DNA of 64,000 nt from Thermohalobaculum xanthum (GTDB lineage Bacteria > Pseudomonadota > Alphaproteobacteria > Rhodobacterales > Rhodobacteraceae), in assembly GCF_016623495.1 (NCBI RefSeq), contig NZ_JAEHHL010000004.1:1-64000 (forward strand). The letters are read 5' to 3'. Shown here piece after piece: positions 26,273-35,728 of the stretch; position 1 is the stretch's first letter, and every line of letters begins with the position of its first letter. The notes under the pieces were generated by a model. That model saw only the letters and a list, made by a program, of their open reading frames with translations, did no database searches and had not been told where the DNA came from. The translations under genes and the position numbers were made by a program.

Positions 26273-26631
26273 GACGCGCCCCCCTCGCCATGGCCCTGGG
26301 CCTCGCCATAGGTTGCGCCGCGGGCGGCGACCTCGTTCATGCGGGCGTTGAGCTCGTCGAGCGTGATCACGCCGCATTCCACGAGGTTCTGGGCGCAGGC
26401 CGAGACCCAGCGCTCGTAATAGGTCAGCTCCTCGAAGGCCTGCGGCCCCATGTCCTCGAGCGCGCGGCGCAGCCCGTCGACCGAGAACAAGCCCTTGTTG
26501 CCGCACAGGATCACGAGCGCGTCGACCCGCTTCTCCCACAGCGCGAAGTCATGCTGGGCGCGGTCGATGCTGCCCCCGGGCAGCCCGCCCATGTCGTGCC
26601 AGCGACGGCCGGTATCGAAATCATCTTGCAT
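26269..26631 (-). CDS. Nitrile hydratase beta N-terminal half (SCNase beta-like)
   Basis: 120 residues equivalent to the helical N-terminal half of the beta chain: RRWHDMGGLPGG (the 'HDxGG' motif), DFALWEKRVDALVILCG, AFEELTYYERWVSACAQNLV and ITLDELNARMNEV. It could also act like the related activator (P14K-type) that loads cobalt, since those proteins share this fold. Start ATG 26631; the frame is open further upstream without family character. First gene of a six-gene minus-strand series reaching 21952. Confidence 0.78.
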   Translation of the reverse strand: MQDDFDTGRRWHDMGGLPGGSIDRAQHDFALWEKRVDALVILCGNKGLFSVDGLRRALEDMGPQAFEELTYYERWVSACAQNLVECGVITLDELNARMNEVAARGATYGEAQGHGEGGAS

Positions 26632-26811
26632 GGCGCTCACGCTAGCCCGAGCCGCGCGGGCCGCCAAGAGCGCTTTGGGGAAACCTGCTTTGCATCCGAA
26701 GGGCCGCGCGCCACGCCCTGCCCGCGCGGCCCCGGCGCGTTTGACACGCGGGTGCCGCGGCGCGATGCTTTTTTTGTGGGGTGGCCCGGGCAACCTTGCC
26801 AGCGAGGCGCC

Positions 26812-27384
26812 ATGTTCCGCATCTCAGACCGACCCGAGGCCGACCGGGTCTTTGCCGGACTCGCGCTCGGCTTTGTCGCCGACCCCTTCATCCGCTGGCT
26901 CTACCCCGAGCCGCGCGCGTTTCTGGCGAACTTCCCTCGCGTGATGGAGCATTTCGGCGGAGGGGCGTTCGAGCACGGCGCGGCCCAGCGCAACGGAGAT
27001 TTCACGGCGGCCGCGCTGTGGCTGCCGCCCGGCGCGCATCCCGACGAGGAGCGCCTGATCGCCTGTTTCGAGGAGACCGTGGCGCCCGAGAAGCACGAGG
27101 CGCTGTTCGCGACCTTCGAGCAGATCGAGCGCCATCACCCCGACGAGCCCTGCTGGCACCTGGCCTTCATCGCCGTCGACCCCGCGCGCCAGGGCAAGGG
27201 CCTTGGCTCGGCCCTGCTGGCGGAGGGGCTGCGGCAATGCGACCGCGACGGCAGGCCTGCCTACCTGGAATCGACGAACCCCGCCAACCTGTCGCTCTAC
27301 AAGCGGCACGGCTTCCACGAGGTCGGGCTGATCGACACCGGGCGCGCGCCGCCGCTCTACCCGATGTTCCGCCCGGCGCGCTGA
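26812..27384 (+). CDS. GNAT family N-acetyltransferase
   Basis: 190 residues from ATG 26812. Acetyl-CoA binding loop HLAFIAVDPARQGKGLGSAL, then YLESTNPANLSLYKRHGFHE, the motif B end. The N-terminus (FAGLALGFVADPFIRWLYPE) resembles GNATs that modify small molecules. Divergent from the nitrile hydratase-like operon with 180 bases between. Substrate unknown. Confidence 0.85.
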   Translation: MFRISDRPEADRVFAGLALGFVADPFIRWLYPEPRAFLANFPRVMEHFGGGAFEHGAAQRNGDFTAAALWLPPGAHPDEERLIACFEETVAPEKHEALFATFEQIERHHPDEPCWHLAFIAVDPARQGKGLGSALLAEGLRQCDRDGRPAYLESTNPANLSLYKRHGFHEVGLIDTGRAPPLYPMFRPAR

Positions 27385-27491
27385 GCGCAGGCCGGGCGCG
27401 CCGGCGGGAAGTCCTCGCATTTTCGGATGCAGGCCTTAGCATCCTTGCCGCGGGCACCGCGCCCCCGCGCGACACGGGAGGAGAATGACGC

Positions 27492-27932
27492 ATGAGACGC
27501 CTTGTTCCGGCCAGCAGCCTTGCCTTCGCCTTCGCGCTTGCCTGCGCCCTGCCGGGCAGTGCCGTGGCGGGCGAGACCCCGGCGCCCGAGGGGGCCGAGG
27601 TCTATTTCATCGGCGTCAGCGATGGCGACACGCTGAAGAACCCGGTCACGATCCGCTTCGGCGCGCGAGGCATCGGCGTCGCTCCCGCCGGGGTCGACAA
27701 GGAAAAGACCGGGCATCACCATCTGATCATCGACGAGACGATCGAGGGCGCCGAGCTCGACGAGCCGATCCCCGCGGACGACAACCACCGCCATTTCGGC
27801 GGCGGCCAGACCGAGGTCACGCTGGAGCTGCCGCCGGGCAGCCATACCCTGCAGCTGGTCATGGGCGACATGAACCATATTCCGCACGCGCCGCCAGTGA
27901 TGTCCGAGCGGATCACGGTGACGGTCGAATAG
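27492..27932 (+). CDS. DUF4399 secreted protein
   Basis: 146 residues with a clear signal peptide (RRLVPASSLAFAFALACALP then GSAVAG). The mature domain has KTGHHHLIIDETIE and NHRHFGGGQTEVTLELPPG, His-rich blocks typical of DUF4399, ending PPVMSERITVTVE. Periplasmic; the histidines suggest metal binding, function unknown. SD GGAGGA lies before the start. Converges with trxA across a terminator. Confidence 0.85.
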   Translation: MRRLVPASSLAFAFALACALPGSAVAGETPAPEGAEVYFIGVSDGDTLKNPVTIRFGARGIGVAPAGVDKEKTGHHHLIIDETIEGAELDEPIPADDNHRHFGGGQTEVTLELPPGSHTLQLVMGDMNHIPHAPPVMSERITVTVE

Positions 27933-27962
27933 CGCGCGCCCAGACGGCGGGGCGTGAAAAAA

Positions 27963-27987
27963 GAACGCCCCCGGCGCGGGGGCGTTC
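27963..27987 (-). terminator. Terminator of trxA
   Basis: GAACGCCCCC (27963-27972) pairs perfectly with GGGGGCGTTC (27978-27987), loop of five. On the minus strand it is followed by six T (A-run 27957-27962 on plus), a strong intrinsic terminator 50 bases after trxA; the plus side (TTCGTGTCTTT) could also end the DUF4399 transcript. Confidence 0.88.
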
Positions 27988-28039
27988 GTGTCTTTCCCCT
28001 GGGCCCGGACGCGCGGCGCGCGCGGGCCCGCCGGACGCG

Positions 28040-28360
28040 TCAGATCGCGTCCTCGATCCAGTTCGCGATGCCGCGCTTCGAGTCGGCGCCGACCTTGCGC
28101 TCGACGACCTGCCCGTCCTTGAAGATCAGCAGCGTCGGGATGCCCCGGATGCCGTATTTCGACGGCGCGTTGGGGTTGTCGTCGATGTTGACCTTCGCGA
28201 CCTTCACCCGGTCGGCCATCTCGTTTGCCAGCTCCTCGAGCGCCGGGCCGATCTGCTTGCAGGGGCCGCACCATTCGGCCCAGAAGTCCACCACGACCGG
28301 AAGGTCGGAATTGAGCACGTCGCTCTCGAAGCTGGCGTCGCTCACATGCATGGTCGCCAT
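28040..28360 (-). CDS. trxA: Thioredoxin
   Basis: 106 residues from ATG 28360 with GGGGAAG before it. Active site [20 protein letters not shown] (CGPC), cis-Pro in [15 protein letters not shown]. Cytoplasmic disulfide reductase. Lies after addA on the same strand (131-base gap), as in other alphaproteobacteria. Well-formed terminator downstream. Confidence 0.95.
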   Translation of the reverse strand: MATMHVSDASFESDVLNSDLPVVVDFWAEWCGPCKQIGPALEELANEMADRVKVAKVNIDDNPNAPSKYGIRGIPTLLIFKDGQVVERKVGADSKRGIANWIEDAI

Positions 28361-28491
28361 GAGTCTTCCCCTTGTCTGGCAGCCCCGGCGAAGGGGCGGC
28401 GGTCGTTTCCCGCGAGTGACGAAGCTATGAAGCGGCCGGGCCGGAATCAAGCCACTCCGTCGTCACGCGGATGTGCGCCGATTCAGGTGCC

Positions 28492-31400
28492 CTAGGCGGG
28501 CTGGTCGGCGAGAGCCGCGGCAAAAGCCGCGTCCACCACCCCGTCCGGCAGCGGCATCAGCCGCGCCGCGGCGGTCCAGAGTATCGCCGCCGACACCGCG
28601 CGGCCCGGGTATATGCGCGCAAGCGCCGTGCGGTAAGCACCCAGCTGCACGAGATATTCCGCGCGCACCCCGTCGGGCGTGGCGGGCGGGGCCGGGTCGG
28701 TCTTGAAGTCGACGGCGAGCACCTCGGTCGCGGTCACGACAAGGCGGTCGATGCGGCCGGACAGTTCGCGACCATCGGGCAGGCGGGCGGCGATGGCGAC
28801 CTCGGCCAGCGTCCCGGCGCCGAAGAGCCGGGCGGCGAAGGGCGCGGCCAGCACCGCCTCGGCCTCGGCACGGGCACCTTCGGCAAGCGCGGGGTCGAGG
28901 TCAGGCAGCGCCTGGGCGAGCAGCGGCCCGGCAAGCTCGGCCCGCGCTCGCGCGTCGTGACCGGCGAGCCGTTCGAGCAGCAGGTGCACGGCCGTGCCGT
29001 AATCGAGCGCGACGTCGCGGCCGCGCCCGGCGCCGCCCGCGGGTGCCTCGGGGCTGTCGGGCGCGAGGCCCGAGGGCGCCAGCGGCGCGGCGGGGCGGGC
29101 CTCGGCCGCCGCCGGGCCGAGCCAGTCGGGCAGCGGGCGTGGGTCGGGCGGCTGAGCGGCGGAGTGCTGGGCGTCGGCATCCGGCGCGCAGGTTTCGCCG
29201 GGGATGGCCGTGCTGGCCTCTGGGCCGCTCTCGCGTCGCCGGATCGGGCCTTCCAGCCCCGCGGGGCCGGCGACCTCGGTCCAGCCGCCGAGGCGCTCGG
29301 CTCCGGCCTCGATCAGCCCGTGCCAGGTGTCCTCGGCGCGCGCCGGGTCGCCGGCGCCGCACAGGATCAGCCAGTCCTCGGCGCGGGTGAGCGCGACATA
29401 GAGAAGCCGCCGCCGCTCGTCGGCCTCGCGGGCCGCGGCGCGGTCCGCGGCCGCGCGCACCGCCTCGGGCTCGCCGGCCGTCGCGCCGGCCCAGGCGACC
29501 AGCGGAGCGGCGGGCGCGTTCCCGCCCGAGGGCGCCTCGCCAAGGGTGAAGAGCCGCGGCCTGCCGCCGCCACGATTGGGGCGCGCCATGGTGTCGGGCA
29601 GGATCACCACCGGTGCCTCGAGCCCCTTCGCGCCGTGGACGGTCATCACCCGCACCTCGCCCGCGGCGGCGTCCATCTCGCGCTTGACCTGGATCTCGCC
29701 CGCCTCGACCCAAGCGACGAAGCCCGCGAGGCTGGGCGTCTCGCGTGCCTCGAACGCCAGCGCCTGCTCGAGCAATTCGTCGATCGGGTCCTCGGCCTCG
29801 GCGCCCAGCCGCGCAATCAGCCGGGTCCGCGCGCCGTGGCGGATCAGGGCACGCTGCAGGAACTCGTAGGGCCGTAGGAAGTCCGCCCGCGCGGCGAGGT
29901 CGTCGAGCACGGCGACCACCTCGGGCGGGCCCGCCGCGCGCAGGCGGTCGCGCAAGCCCTGTCCCCGGGCGCGGCCGTGGGCAAGGTCGAAGAGCGCGTC
30001 CTCGGACATGCCGAAGACGGGCGAGCGCAGGAGCGCTGCCAGCGCGAGATCGTCGTCGGGCGTGATCGAGACGCGGATCAGCGCCATCAGGTCCTTGACC
30101 GCCAGTTCGCCCGCCAGCGTCAGCCGGTCGGCGCCCGCGACCGGCACGCCCAGCGCCTTGAGCTGGCGGATCAGCGCCCGCGCCAGCAGGTCGCGCCGCG
30201 CGACCAGAACGAGGATGTCGCCCGGGCGCACGCGCCGCGCGGGCCGGTTCGCGCGCGGCGGCAGGCTGTCCGAGGCCAGCATCCGCGCGATCTCGGTGGC
30301 CAGCATGCGCGCGAGCCGCAGCTTGGGCGCGCCGGGCGGCGGCTGGTCGACGGGGCGCCACCACTCGCCGTCGTCCTCGGCGCCCGCGGGCTCGACCAGC
30401 GGCCAGAGGTCGATGCGCGCGGCGTCGCCCGCCCGGTGGGCGCTGTGCTCGACGCTGGTGCCGTCGACGGTCAGGCCTTCGGCCGCCTCTCCGGCGAAGA
30501 CGGCGTCGACGAAGTCGAGGATGCCGGGCGCCGAGCGGAACGAGGTCGTGAGCGCGGGACGCGCGAGGCTGCGCCCCATGGCGTCGAGCCAGGCCGCGAG
30601 CTCGTCGCGCGTCGAGCCGAAGGCGCGCGGCTCGGCGCCCTGGAAGGAATAGATCGACTGCTTCTCATCGCCGACGACGAACAGGCTGCGCGCGCGGCCC
30701 TCATCCTCGCCCGAAAAGAATTCCTGCGTCACGGCACGGATCACGTCCCATTGCGCGGGAGCGGTGTCCTGGGCCTCGTCCACGAGGATGTGGTCGATGC
30801 CGCGGTCGAGCTTGTAGAGCGTCCAGGCCGCCAGGTCCGAGCGCGCCACCAGGTCGCGCGCCCGGCCCACGAGATCGTCGAAATCAAGCAGCCCGCGCGC
30901 CGCTTTGGCGGCGTCGTAGCGCTCGAGAAACGCGCGGGCGAAGGCGTCGAGGTCGGCCGCGCGGGCCGCGGCCTCGGCCCGCCGCATCGCGTCGGCGGCA
31001 CCGGCCGCCCAGGCCAGCATCTCGTCGGTCAGCTCGCCCGCGCCGGGATCGGCGGCCAGCACGGCGGATACCGGGAAATTGTGCCGGCTGCGCGGCTCGC
31101 CATCCTGCTTGAGATAGGCGCCGAGCAGGGCCCCGGCCGCGTCCGTGGGGTCGGTTGCGCGCAAGGTCAAGGCGGTCTCGATCGCCTCGGCCACGCGCGC
31201 GCCGGTCGCTCTGCCGACACGGCGCTGGAGATCGGCATGGGCGCCCAGCGCGTCCCAGTCCAGCGCGTCGAGCGCCGTGCGTGCCGCGGCCTCGGGCCCC
31301 AGTGCCGCGTCCTCGCCCAGATGGGCGGCGATGCGCGGGCCGACCGGGACCGCGGGGAAATCCTCGCGCCGCGCCAGCACGGCTTCGGTCAGGGCGGTGA

Positions 31401-31962
31401 TGCCGCCCTCGTTGAGGCGCGCGGCGATGCGGTCGAAGGGGCCGCCGCCCGCGCTTTCGGCCTCGGCGGCCAGCTCGGCGAGGATCGCGTCGGTCATCAA
31501 TGCCTTCTGGCGGTCGTCGAGCACTTCGAAGCGCGGCGAGATCCCGGCCTCGAGGGGAAAGCGCCGCAGCAACGCGTCGCAAAAGGCGTGGATGGTCTGG
31601 ATCCTGAGCCCGCCGGGGGTCTCGAGCGCCGCGGCGAAGAGCGTGCGCGCACGGGCAAGACGGGCGGGGTCGGTGATCGGCTGCGCCGCCCCCTCGAGCG
31701 CGGCGAGATCGGCGCCCAGTTCCGTGTCGGGCGCCATCGCCCAGCCGCCCAGCATGCCGAACAGGCGGTTCTGCATCTCGGCCGCGGCGGCTCGGGTGTA
31801 GGTGAGGCACAGGATCCGCTCGGGCCGCGCGCCCGCGAGCAAGAGCCTTGCCACGCGCTGGGTGAGCACGCGGGTCTTGCCCGAGCCGGCATTGGCGCCG
31901 ACCCAGGCCGAGACCATGGGGTCCGCCGCCTGGCGTTGCGCAAGGGTGGGCCCGACGCTCAA
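28492..31962 (-). CDS. addA: Double-strand break repair helicase-nuclease AddA
   Basis: About 1156 residues. UvrD-type helicase with a C-terminal nuclease; with AddB it resects broken ends for RecA. Q-motif and Walker A: QRQAADPMVSAW and GANAGSGKTRVLTQRVARLL; motif Ia LCLTYTRAAAAEMQNRLF; motif II VDEAQDTAPAQWDVI; later VMTVHGAKGLEAPVVILPDT and LLYVALTRAEDWLILCG; nuclease GRIDRLVVTATEVLAVDFKT. The start is taken as TTG 31962 because it overlaps the addB stop (TTGA) and keeps the Q-motif; the next ATG would remove it. Confidence 0.94.
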   Translation of the reverse strand: MSVGPTLAQRQAADPMVSAWVGANAGSGKTRVLTQRVARLLLAGARPERILCLTYTRAAAAEMQNRLFGMLGGWAMAPDTELGADLAALEGAAQPITDPARLARARTLFAAALETPGGLRIQTIHAFCDALLRRFPLEAGISPRFEVLDDRQKALMTDAILAELAAEAESAGGGPFDRIAARLNEGGITALTEAVLARREDFPAVPVGPRIAAHLGEDAALGPEAAARTALDALDWDALGAHADLQRRVGRATGARVAEAIETALTLRATDPTDAAGALLGAYLKQDGEPRSRHNFPVSAVLAADPGAGELTDEMLAWAAGAADAMRRAEAAARAADLDAFARAFLERYDAAKAARGLLDFDDLVGRARDLVARSDLAAWTLYKLDRGIDHILVDEAQDTAPAQWDVIRAVTQEFFSGEDEGRARSLFVVGDEKQSIYSFQGAEPRAFGSTRDELAAWLDAMGRSLARPALTTSFRSAPGILDFVDAVFAGEAAEGLTVDGTSVEHSAHRAGDAARIDLWPLVEPAGAEDDGEWWRPVDQPPPGAPKLRLARMLATEIARMLASDSLPPRANRPARRVRPGDILVLVARRDLLARALIRQLKALGVPVAGADRLTLAGELAVKDLMALIRVSITPDDDLALAALLRSPVFGMSEDALFDLAHGRARGQGLRDRLRAAGPPEVVAVLDDLAARADFLRPYEFLQRALIRHGARTRLIARLGAEAEDPIDELLEQALAFEARETPSLAGFVAWVEAGEIQVKREMDAAAGEVRVMTVHGAKGLEAPVVILPDTMARPNRGGGRPRLFTLGEAPSGGNAPAAPLVAWAGATAGEPEAVRAAADRAAAREADERRRLLYVALTRAEDWLILCGAGDPARAEDTWHGLIEAGAERLGGWTEVAGPAGLEGPIRRRESGPEASTAIPGETCAPDADAQHSAAQPPDPRPLPDWLGPAAAEARPAAPLAPSGLAPDSPEAPAGGAGRGRDVALDYGTAVHLLLERLAGHDARARAELAGPLLAQALPDLDPALAEGARAEAEAVLAAPFAARLFGAGTLAEVAIAARLPDGRELSGRIDRLVVTATEVLAVDFKTDPAPPATPDGVRAEYLVQLGAYRTALARIYPGRAVSAAILWTAAARLMPLPDGVVDAAFAAALADQPA

Positions 31963-34900
31963 GGCACGCCACCGCCGCCGGGGTCGGCGGCCTCCCATTC
32001 GGCGCGCCGTGCAAGATGGTCGTAGGTGCCTTCCTCGGCCCCGAACTCGGCGCGCCCGCGCGAGAGATAGGGCATCTCGTCGCTCTCGTAGGCCGTTAGC
32101 AGGTCGATCAGCCGCTCGCGGTGTAGGCCGAGGGTCTCGCGCAGCGGCGCGTCCCTGGGGGGTGTGGTCTCGGCGCCGCCCTTGCCCGAGCCGGTGAGCC
32201 CGAGATAGGCGCCGCCCAGCACCTGCATGGCGGGAACCCCCTCGAAACCGCCTTCCTCGAGGATCAGGGCCTGCAGGTGCAGCTGCTGCGCGAAGACCCC
32301 GATCTGCTTCGGGCTGGGCGGGCTGCCCGCCTTGTAGTCGTAGATCATCGCGCCCCCCTCGACCGCATCGATTCGGTCGGCAGTTGCGGTCAGTTCGAAG
32401 GGGCCGCCGGGCAGGTCGATCACCAAGCGCCCGCGGCATTCGAGGCCAACGGGGTGCCCGGCACCGCGCCGCTGCGCCTCGCCATCGACGAACCACTGGG
32501 CCGCGCGGGCGAGGCGACCAGCCCAGGCGCGGCGGGTCGCGGGCCAGGGAATGCGGGCGCGCAGTTCGGCCTCCGCGATCGCCAGGAGGCGCGCGCGCTC
32601 GGCGACCGGGTCGGCGGGACCCGGCGGCGCCTCGGCCACGAAGCGGTGCAGGATCGCGTGGATCGCGTTGCCCCGGTCGAGGAAGTCCGGGGTCTTGCCC
32701 AGCGGATCGAGCGGCGAGAGCCGCAGGATGCGCTCGGCATAGATCGCGTAGGCGTCGCGGATCAGGGTCTCGATGCGCGTCACGGACAGACGCCGGGGCC
32801 TGGCCGCGCGTGGCGGGCGGGGGGCCGGCCGGGTGGCGGCGGGCAGAGGTGCTGCGGCCGGGTCAGGGCGATGTAGTGCCGGGACCAGATCGCGAAGCGC
32901 CTGGCCGCGCGCGCGCATCGCCGCGAGAGCCGCGCCGTCGATGCCCTGGAGCAGGTTCTCGAGCCGCACCAGCCAGCGCGAGGCGACGGTGGGTGCGCCG
33001 CCGGACCGAAGCGCGCGGCTCAGGACCACCTGCGGCCGCGCCGCCGCCTGCAGGAAGTCATGGGCCGAGAGGCCGATCTCGCGTTCCGGCGCGGGCAGGC
33101 CCAGGGTCGCGCGCATCGGCCGGCTGAGCCAGGCATCGGCGCCCGGTGCGGGGGGCCAGCTGCCCTCGTTGAGGCCGCCGAGGATCACAAGGTCCGCGGT
33201 TTCGGCCCGGACCTCGCGCGTGCCCCAGATCATCACCCGGGGATGCGGGCGCTCGGCCTCGGGCCGCAGGGTCTCGCCCCGCATCAGCGTGGTCAGAAGC
33301 GCGGCGTAGCGCGGCACCGGCGTCGGGCCATAGGCGTCGGCCGCATCCGCGAGCCGGCGCATGAGCGCGCGCAGCGCCTGCCCGTCGGACTTGAGCCAGA
33401 CCTGGGGCTGGCCTGCCTCCGGGTCCGGTGTCGAGAGCGCCTCGGCGCAGGCGGCATGGGCCTCCACGACCTGTGCCAGCGGCGCGCCATCGGCCAGCGC
33501 GGCGACCAGCGGCGCAAGGGCGGCCTCGATCGCGGCGTGCCATGGCTCGAATCCCTCGGGCGGGGCGCGCCAGTCGGCGCGCGGGTCGCGGGGGCGCGTC
33601 GGCCAGGAGGGCAGGCGGCCGGGCGCGAGACCCGGGTCCCTGACCCGGCGCAGCACGCCGATCTCGTAGGCACGCGCGTGGCGGAGATGCGCGCCCCGCG
33701 CCATGCCCGGGGTGCAGAGCGGATGCTGCATCAGCGCGACAAGGCCCAGCGGGTCGGCGCGGCCGGACGCCACCGCCGCGATCAGGCGCAGGAAGACGCC
33801 GGCCGCGCTGTCGGCGAGCGGCCGGCCCAGCGCGTCGTCGGGCTCGATGCCGAAGCGCGCGAGCTCGGCCCCGACCCGCCGGGCAAGCTGGCCGTCGCGG
33901 GTGACAAGTGCTGCGCGGCAGCCGGGCGCCGCGATCGCGCGGCGGATGGCGATCGCGATGGCGGCGGCCTCCTCGGTCTCGTTGCGCGCTTCGATCAGCG
34001 AAAGCCCCTCGGTCGCGGCGGCCGCATCGGCGCGCAGCGCGGGCGCGGCCGCGACCCAGGCGTCCGTGACCGGCGCGGGCCTGAGCGCCTGGGCGAGCAG
34101 ATCGAGCCGGGGGCTGCGCGGCTGGGGCGTCCAGGGCCTGACATCAGAGGGCGCGAGGTCGAGCCGGTCGAGGAAGGCGCGGAATGGGCCCATCGGATGA
34201 TCGGGGCCGACCTGGCGCCAGACCTCGGGCTCGATGTCTGGGTCGAAGCCGGGCAGGACCACCGCGCCTTGCGGCAAGCGCGCGATCGCCGCCATCAGCG
34301 GCGCCGTCATTGCCCGCGCGCCGGTCGAGGCCGCGGCGATCAGCGAATGCGCCGGTGGTTCGGCCGCCCACCGGGACGCGATCGCCTCGACGGCGCGGCG
34401 TGCGCGGGCGGCCGGGTCGGGCGCGCCGAGGTTCGGCGGATCGGGGGCGATCTCGGCCCGGATCCGGGGCCACGCGCTGCGCACGATATCGGCGAAGGCC
34501 AGCGCTTCCTGCCAGTGCCGCGCGAGGTCGCCCTCGACAAGGCCGTCGAGCTGGCCGGGGGGGATGCCCCATTCGTCGAGTTCGTCGATCAGGTCGGCGA
34601 GGCTGTCGGCAAGGTCGGGCGCGGCGGCCAGCGGCGGCGTTGCGCGCCCAGCGCCCGTTTCGAGAAATCGCTCGATCAGCCGGGTGAGGGCGAGCCGCCG
34701 GCGCAGCGGGTCGACCGGGCGGGGCGTGTGCGGCAGGGCGAGCGGGTCGTCCGCCAGCGCCGAGAGAAGTCCGACCCTTGGCAGGAGCGCCGCCCCGTCG
34801 CCGGGGCCGATGGCACGGGCGGCCAGAGCGGCCTCGATCGCGCGGGCGGCGCGGGGCGTGTTGGCGCGGATCTCGATCCGGGCGGCGGCTTCGGGCGGGG

Positions 34901-35006
34901 CCGCGCCAAGCCGCTGGTGGATCCCCTCGGCGAGGGCCGCGGCATAGTCCGCGCCGGGCGGCACCGCGAAGACGCGGGGGGCGTCCTGCGGGGCGAAGAG
35001 GGTCAC
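31959..35006 (-). CDS. addB: Double-strand break repair protein AddB
   Basis: 1015 residues. Inactivated helicase-like partner of AddA with a C-terminal PD-(D/E)XK nuclease (ATADRIDAVEGGAMIYDYKA, containing the D...YDYK motif). The N-terminus RVFAVPPGADYAAALAEGIH is the usual degenerate P-loop region; LVILGGLNEGSWPPAPGADA and WLSRPMRATLGLPAPE are AddB-specific. Its end overlaps addA; its start overlaps murU (ATGA). Confidence 0.94.
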   Translation of the reverse strand: MTLFAPQDAPRVFAVPPGADYAAALAEGIHQRLGAAPPEAAARIEIRANTPRAARAIEAALAARAIGPGDGAALLPRVGLLSALADDPLALPHTPRPVDPLRRRLALTRLIERFLETGAGRATPPLAAAPDLADSLADLIDELDEWGIPPGQLDGLVEGDLARHWQEALAFADIVRSAWPRIRAEIAPDPPNLGAPDPAARARRAVEAIASRWAAEPPAHSLIAAASTGARAMTAPLMAAIARLPQGAVVLPGFDPDIEPEVWRQVGPDHPMGPFRAFLDRLDLAPSDVRPWTPQPRSPRLDLLAQALRPAPVTDAWVAAAPALRADAAAATEGLSLIEARNETEEAAAIAIAIRRAIAAPGCRAALVTRDGQLARRVGAELARFGIEPDDALGRPLADSAAGVFLRLIAAVASGRADPLGLVALMQHPLCTPGMARGAHLRHARAYEIGVLRRVRDPGLAPGRLPSWPTRPRDPRADWRAPPEGFEPWHAAIEAALAPLVAALADGAPLAQVVEAHAACAEALSTPDPEAGQPQVWLKSDGQALRALMRRLADAADAYGPTPVPRYAALLTTLMRGETLRPEAERPHPRVMIWGTREVRAETADLVILGGLNEGSWPPAPGADAWLSRPMRATLGLPAPEREIGLSAHDFLQAAARPQVVLSRALRSGGAPTVASRWLVRLENLLQGIDGAALAAMRARGQALRDLVPALHRPDPAAAPLPAATRPAPRPPRAARPRRLSVTRIETLIRDAYAIYAERILRLSPLDPLGKTPDFLDRGNAIHAILHRFVAEAPPGPADPVAERARLLAIAEAELRARIPWPATRRAWAGRLARAAQWFVDGEAQRRGAGHPVGLECRGRLVIDLPGGPFELTATADRIDAVEGGAMIYDYKAGSPPSPKQIGVFAQQLHLQALILEEGGFEGVPAMQVLGGAYLGLTGSGKGGAETTPPRDAPLRETLGLHRERLIDLLTAYESDEMPYLSRGRAEFGAEEGTYDHLARRAEWEAADPGGGGVP

Positions 35007-35728
35007 GCGCCCGGCTCCGCCCTGGCCAGGGCCTCGGCCGCGGCCTCGATGCCGGGGGGCGTGCCGACATCGACCCAGGTGCCGGGATAGGTGACGGCTT
35101 TCAGCCGCCCGGCGGCGAGCAGGCGGTCCCAGACGAGATTGAGCGAGAACGGCCCCTCAGGCGTGTCGGCGAAGGCCGAGGGCGCGATGATCTGGGCGCC
35201 GGTGAAGACCAGCGGCGCCATGGCCTCGTCACCGCGCCGCACGGGGGCATGACCCTGTCCCGAAAGGAAGAAATCGCCGGGCCGCTGATAGGCGCGGGCC
35301 CGCGCGCGCGGGACGAGGAGCATGAGCGCATCGGCCGCGCCGGGATCCCAGGCGCGGGCCAGGATGTCGAGCGGGTTCGGCCCGGCAAAGATCGCGTCGG
35401 AATTGAGAACGAAGAATGGATGGGTCCCCAGCAGCGGCAGCGCTTGCCGGATGCCGCCGCCGGTGTCGAGAATCTCGGGCTCCTCGGGCGAGTACAGGAT
35501 CTCGGGCTTGGCCCGGGCCTCGAGATGCGCGCCGATCATGTGGCCGAGGTAATGCAGGTTCACCACCGCACGCGCCACGCCCGCGCCCTCGGCGATGTCG
35601 AGCGAGCGGTCGATCAGCGTGCGGCCGGCGACCTCGATCAGCGGCTTGGGCATCCAGTCGGTCAGCGGCCGCATCCGGGTGCCGAGCCCCGCGGCGAGGA
35701 TCATCGCGGTGTCGGGCCGGACGCTCAC
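35003..35728 (-). CDS. murU: N-acetylmuramate-1-phosphate uridylyltransferase MurU
   Basis: 241 residues. Nucleotidyltransferase signature AMILAAGLGTRMRPLTDWMP followed by KPLIEVAGRTLIDR; FFVLNSDAIFAG carries the metal Asp, and TYPGTWVDVGTP the C-terminal sugar-binding part. With AmgK it recycles N-acetylmuramic acid to UDP-MurNAc, bypassing the fosfomycin-sensitive de novo route. Overlaps amgK (ATGA) and addB. Confidence 0.88.
   Translation of the reverse strand: MSVRPDTAMILAAGLGTRMRPLTDWMPKPLIEVAGRTLIDRSLDIAEGAGVARAVVNLHYLGHMIGAHLEARAKPEILYSPEEPEILDTGGGIRQALPLLGTHPFFVLNSDAIFAGPNPLDILARAWDPGAADALMLLVPRARARAYQRPGDFFLSGQGHAPVRRGDEAMAPLVFTGAQIIAPSAFADTPEGPFSLNLVWDRLLAAGRLKAVTYPGTWVDVGTPPGIEAAAEALARAEPGA

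Noticed and set aside
29977-32025. Long plus-strand frames opposite addA, addB, divL-like and Anbu-cluster genes (e.g. 29977-32025, 33060-35090, 36633-39890, 46596-48677)
   Set aside because: They are antisense shadows with Arg/Gly/Pro-biased composition and no motifs; the minus-strand genes have clear domains.
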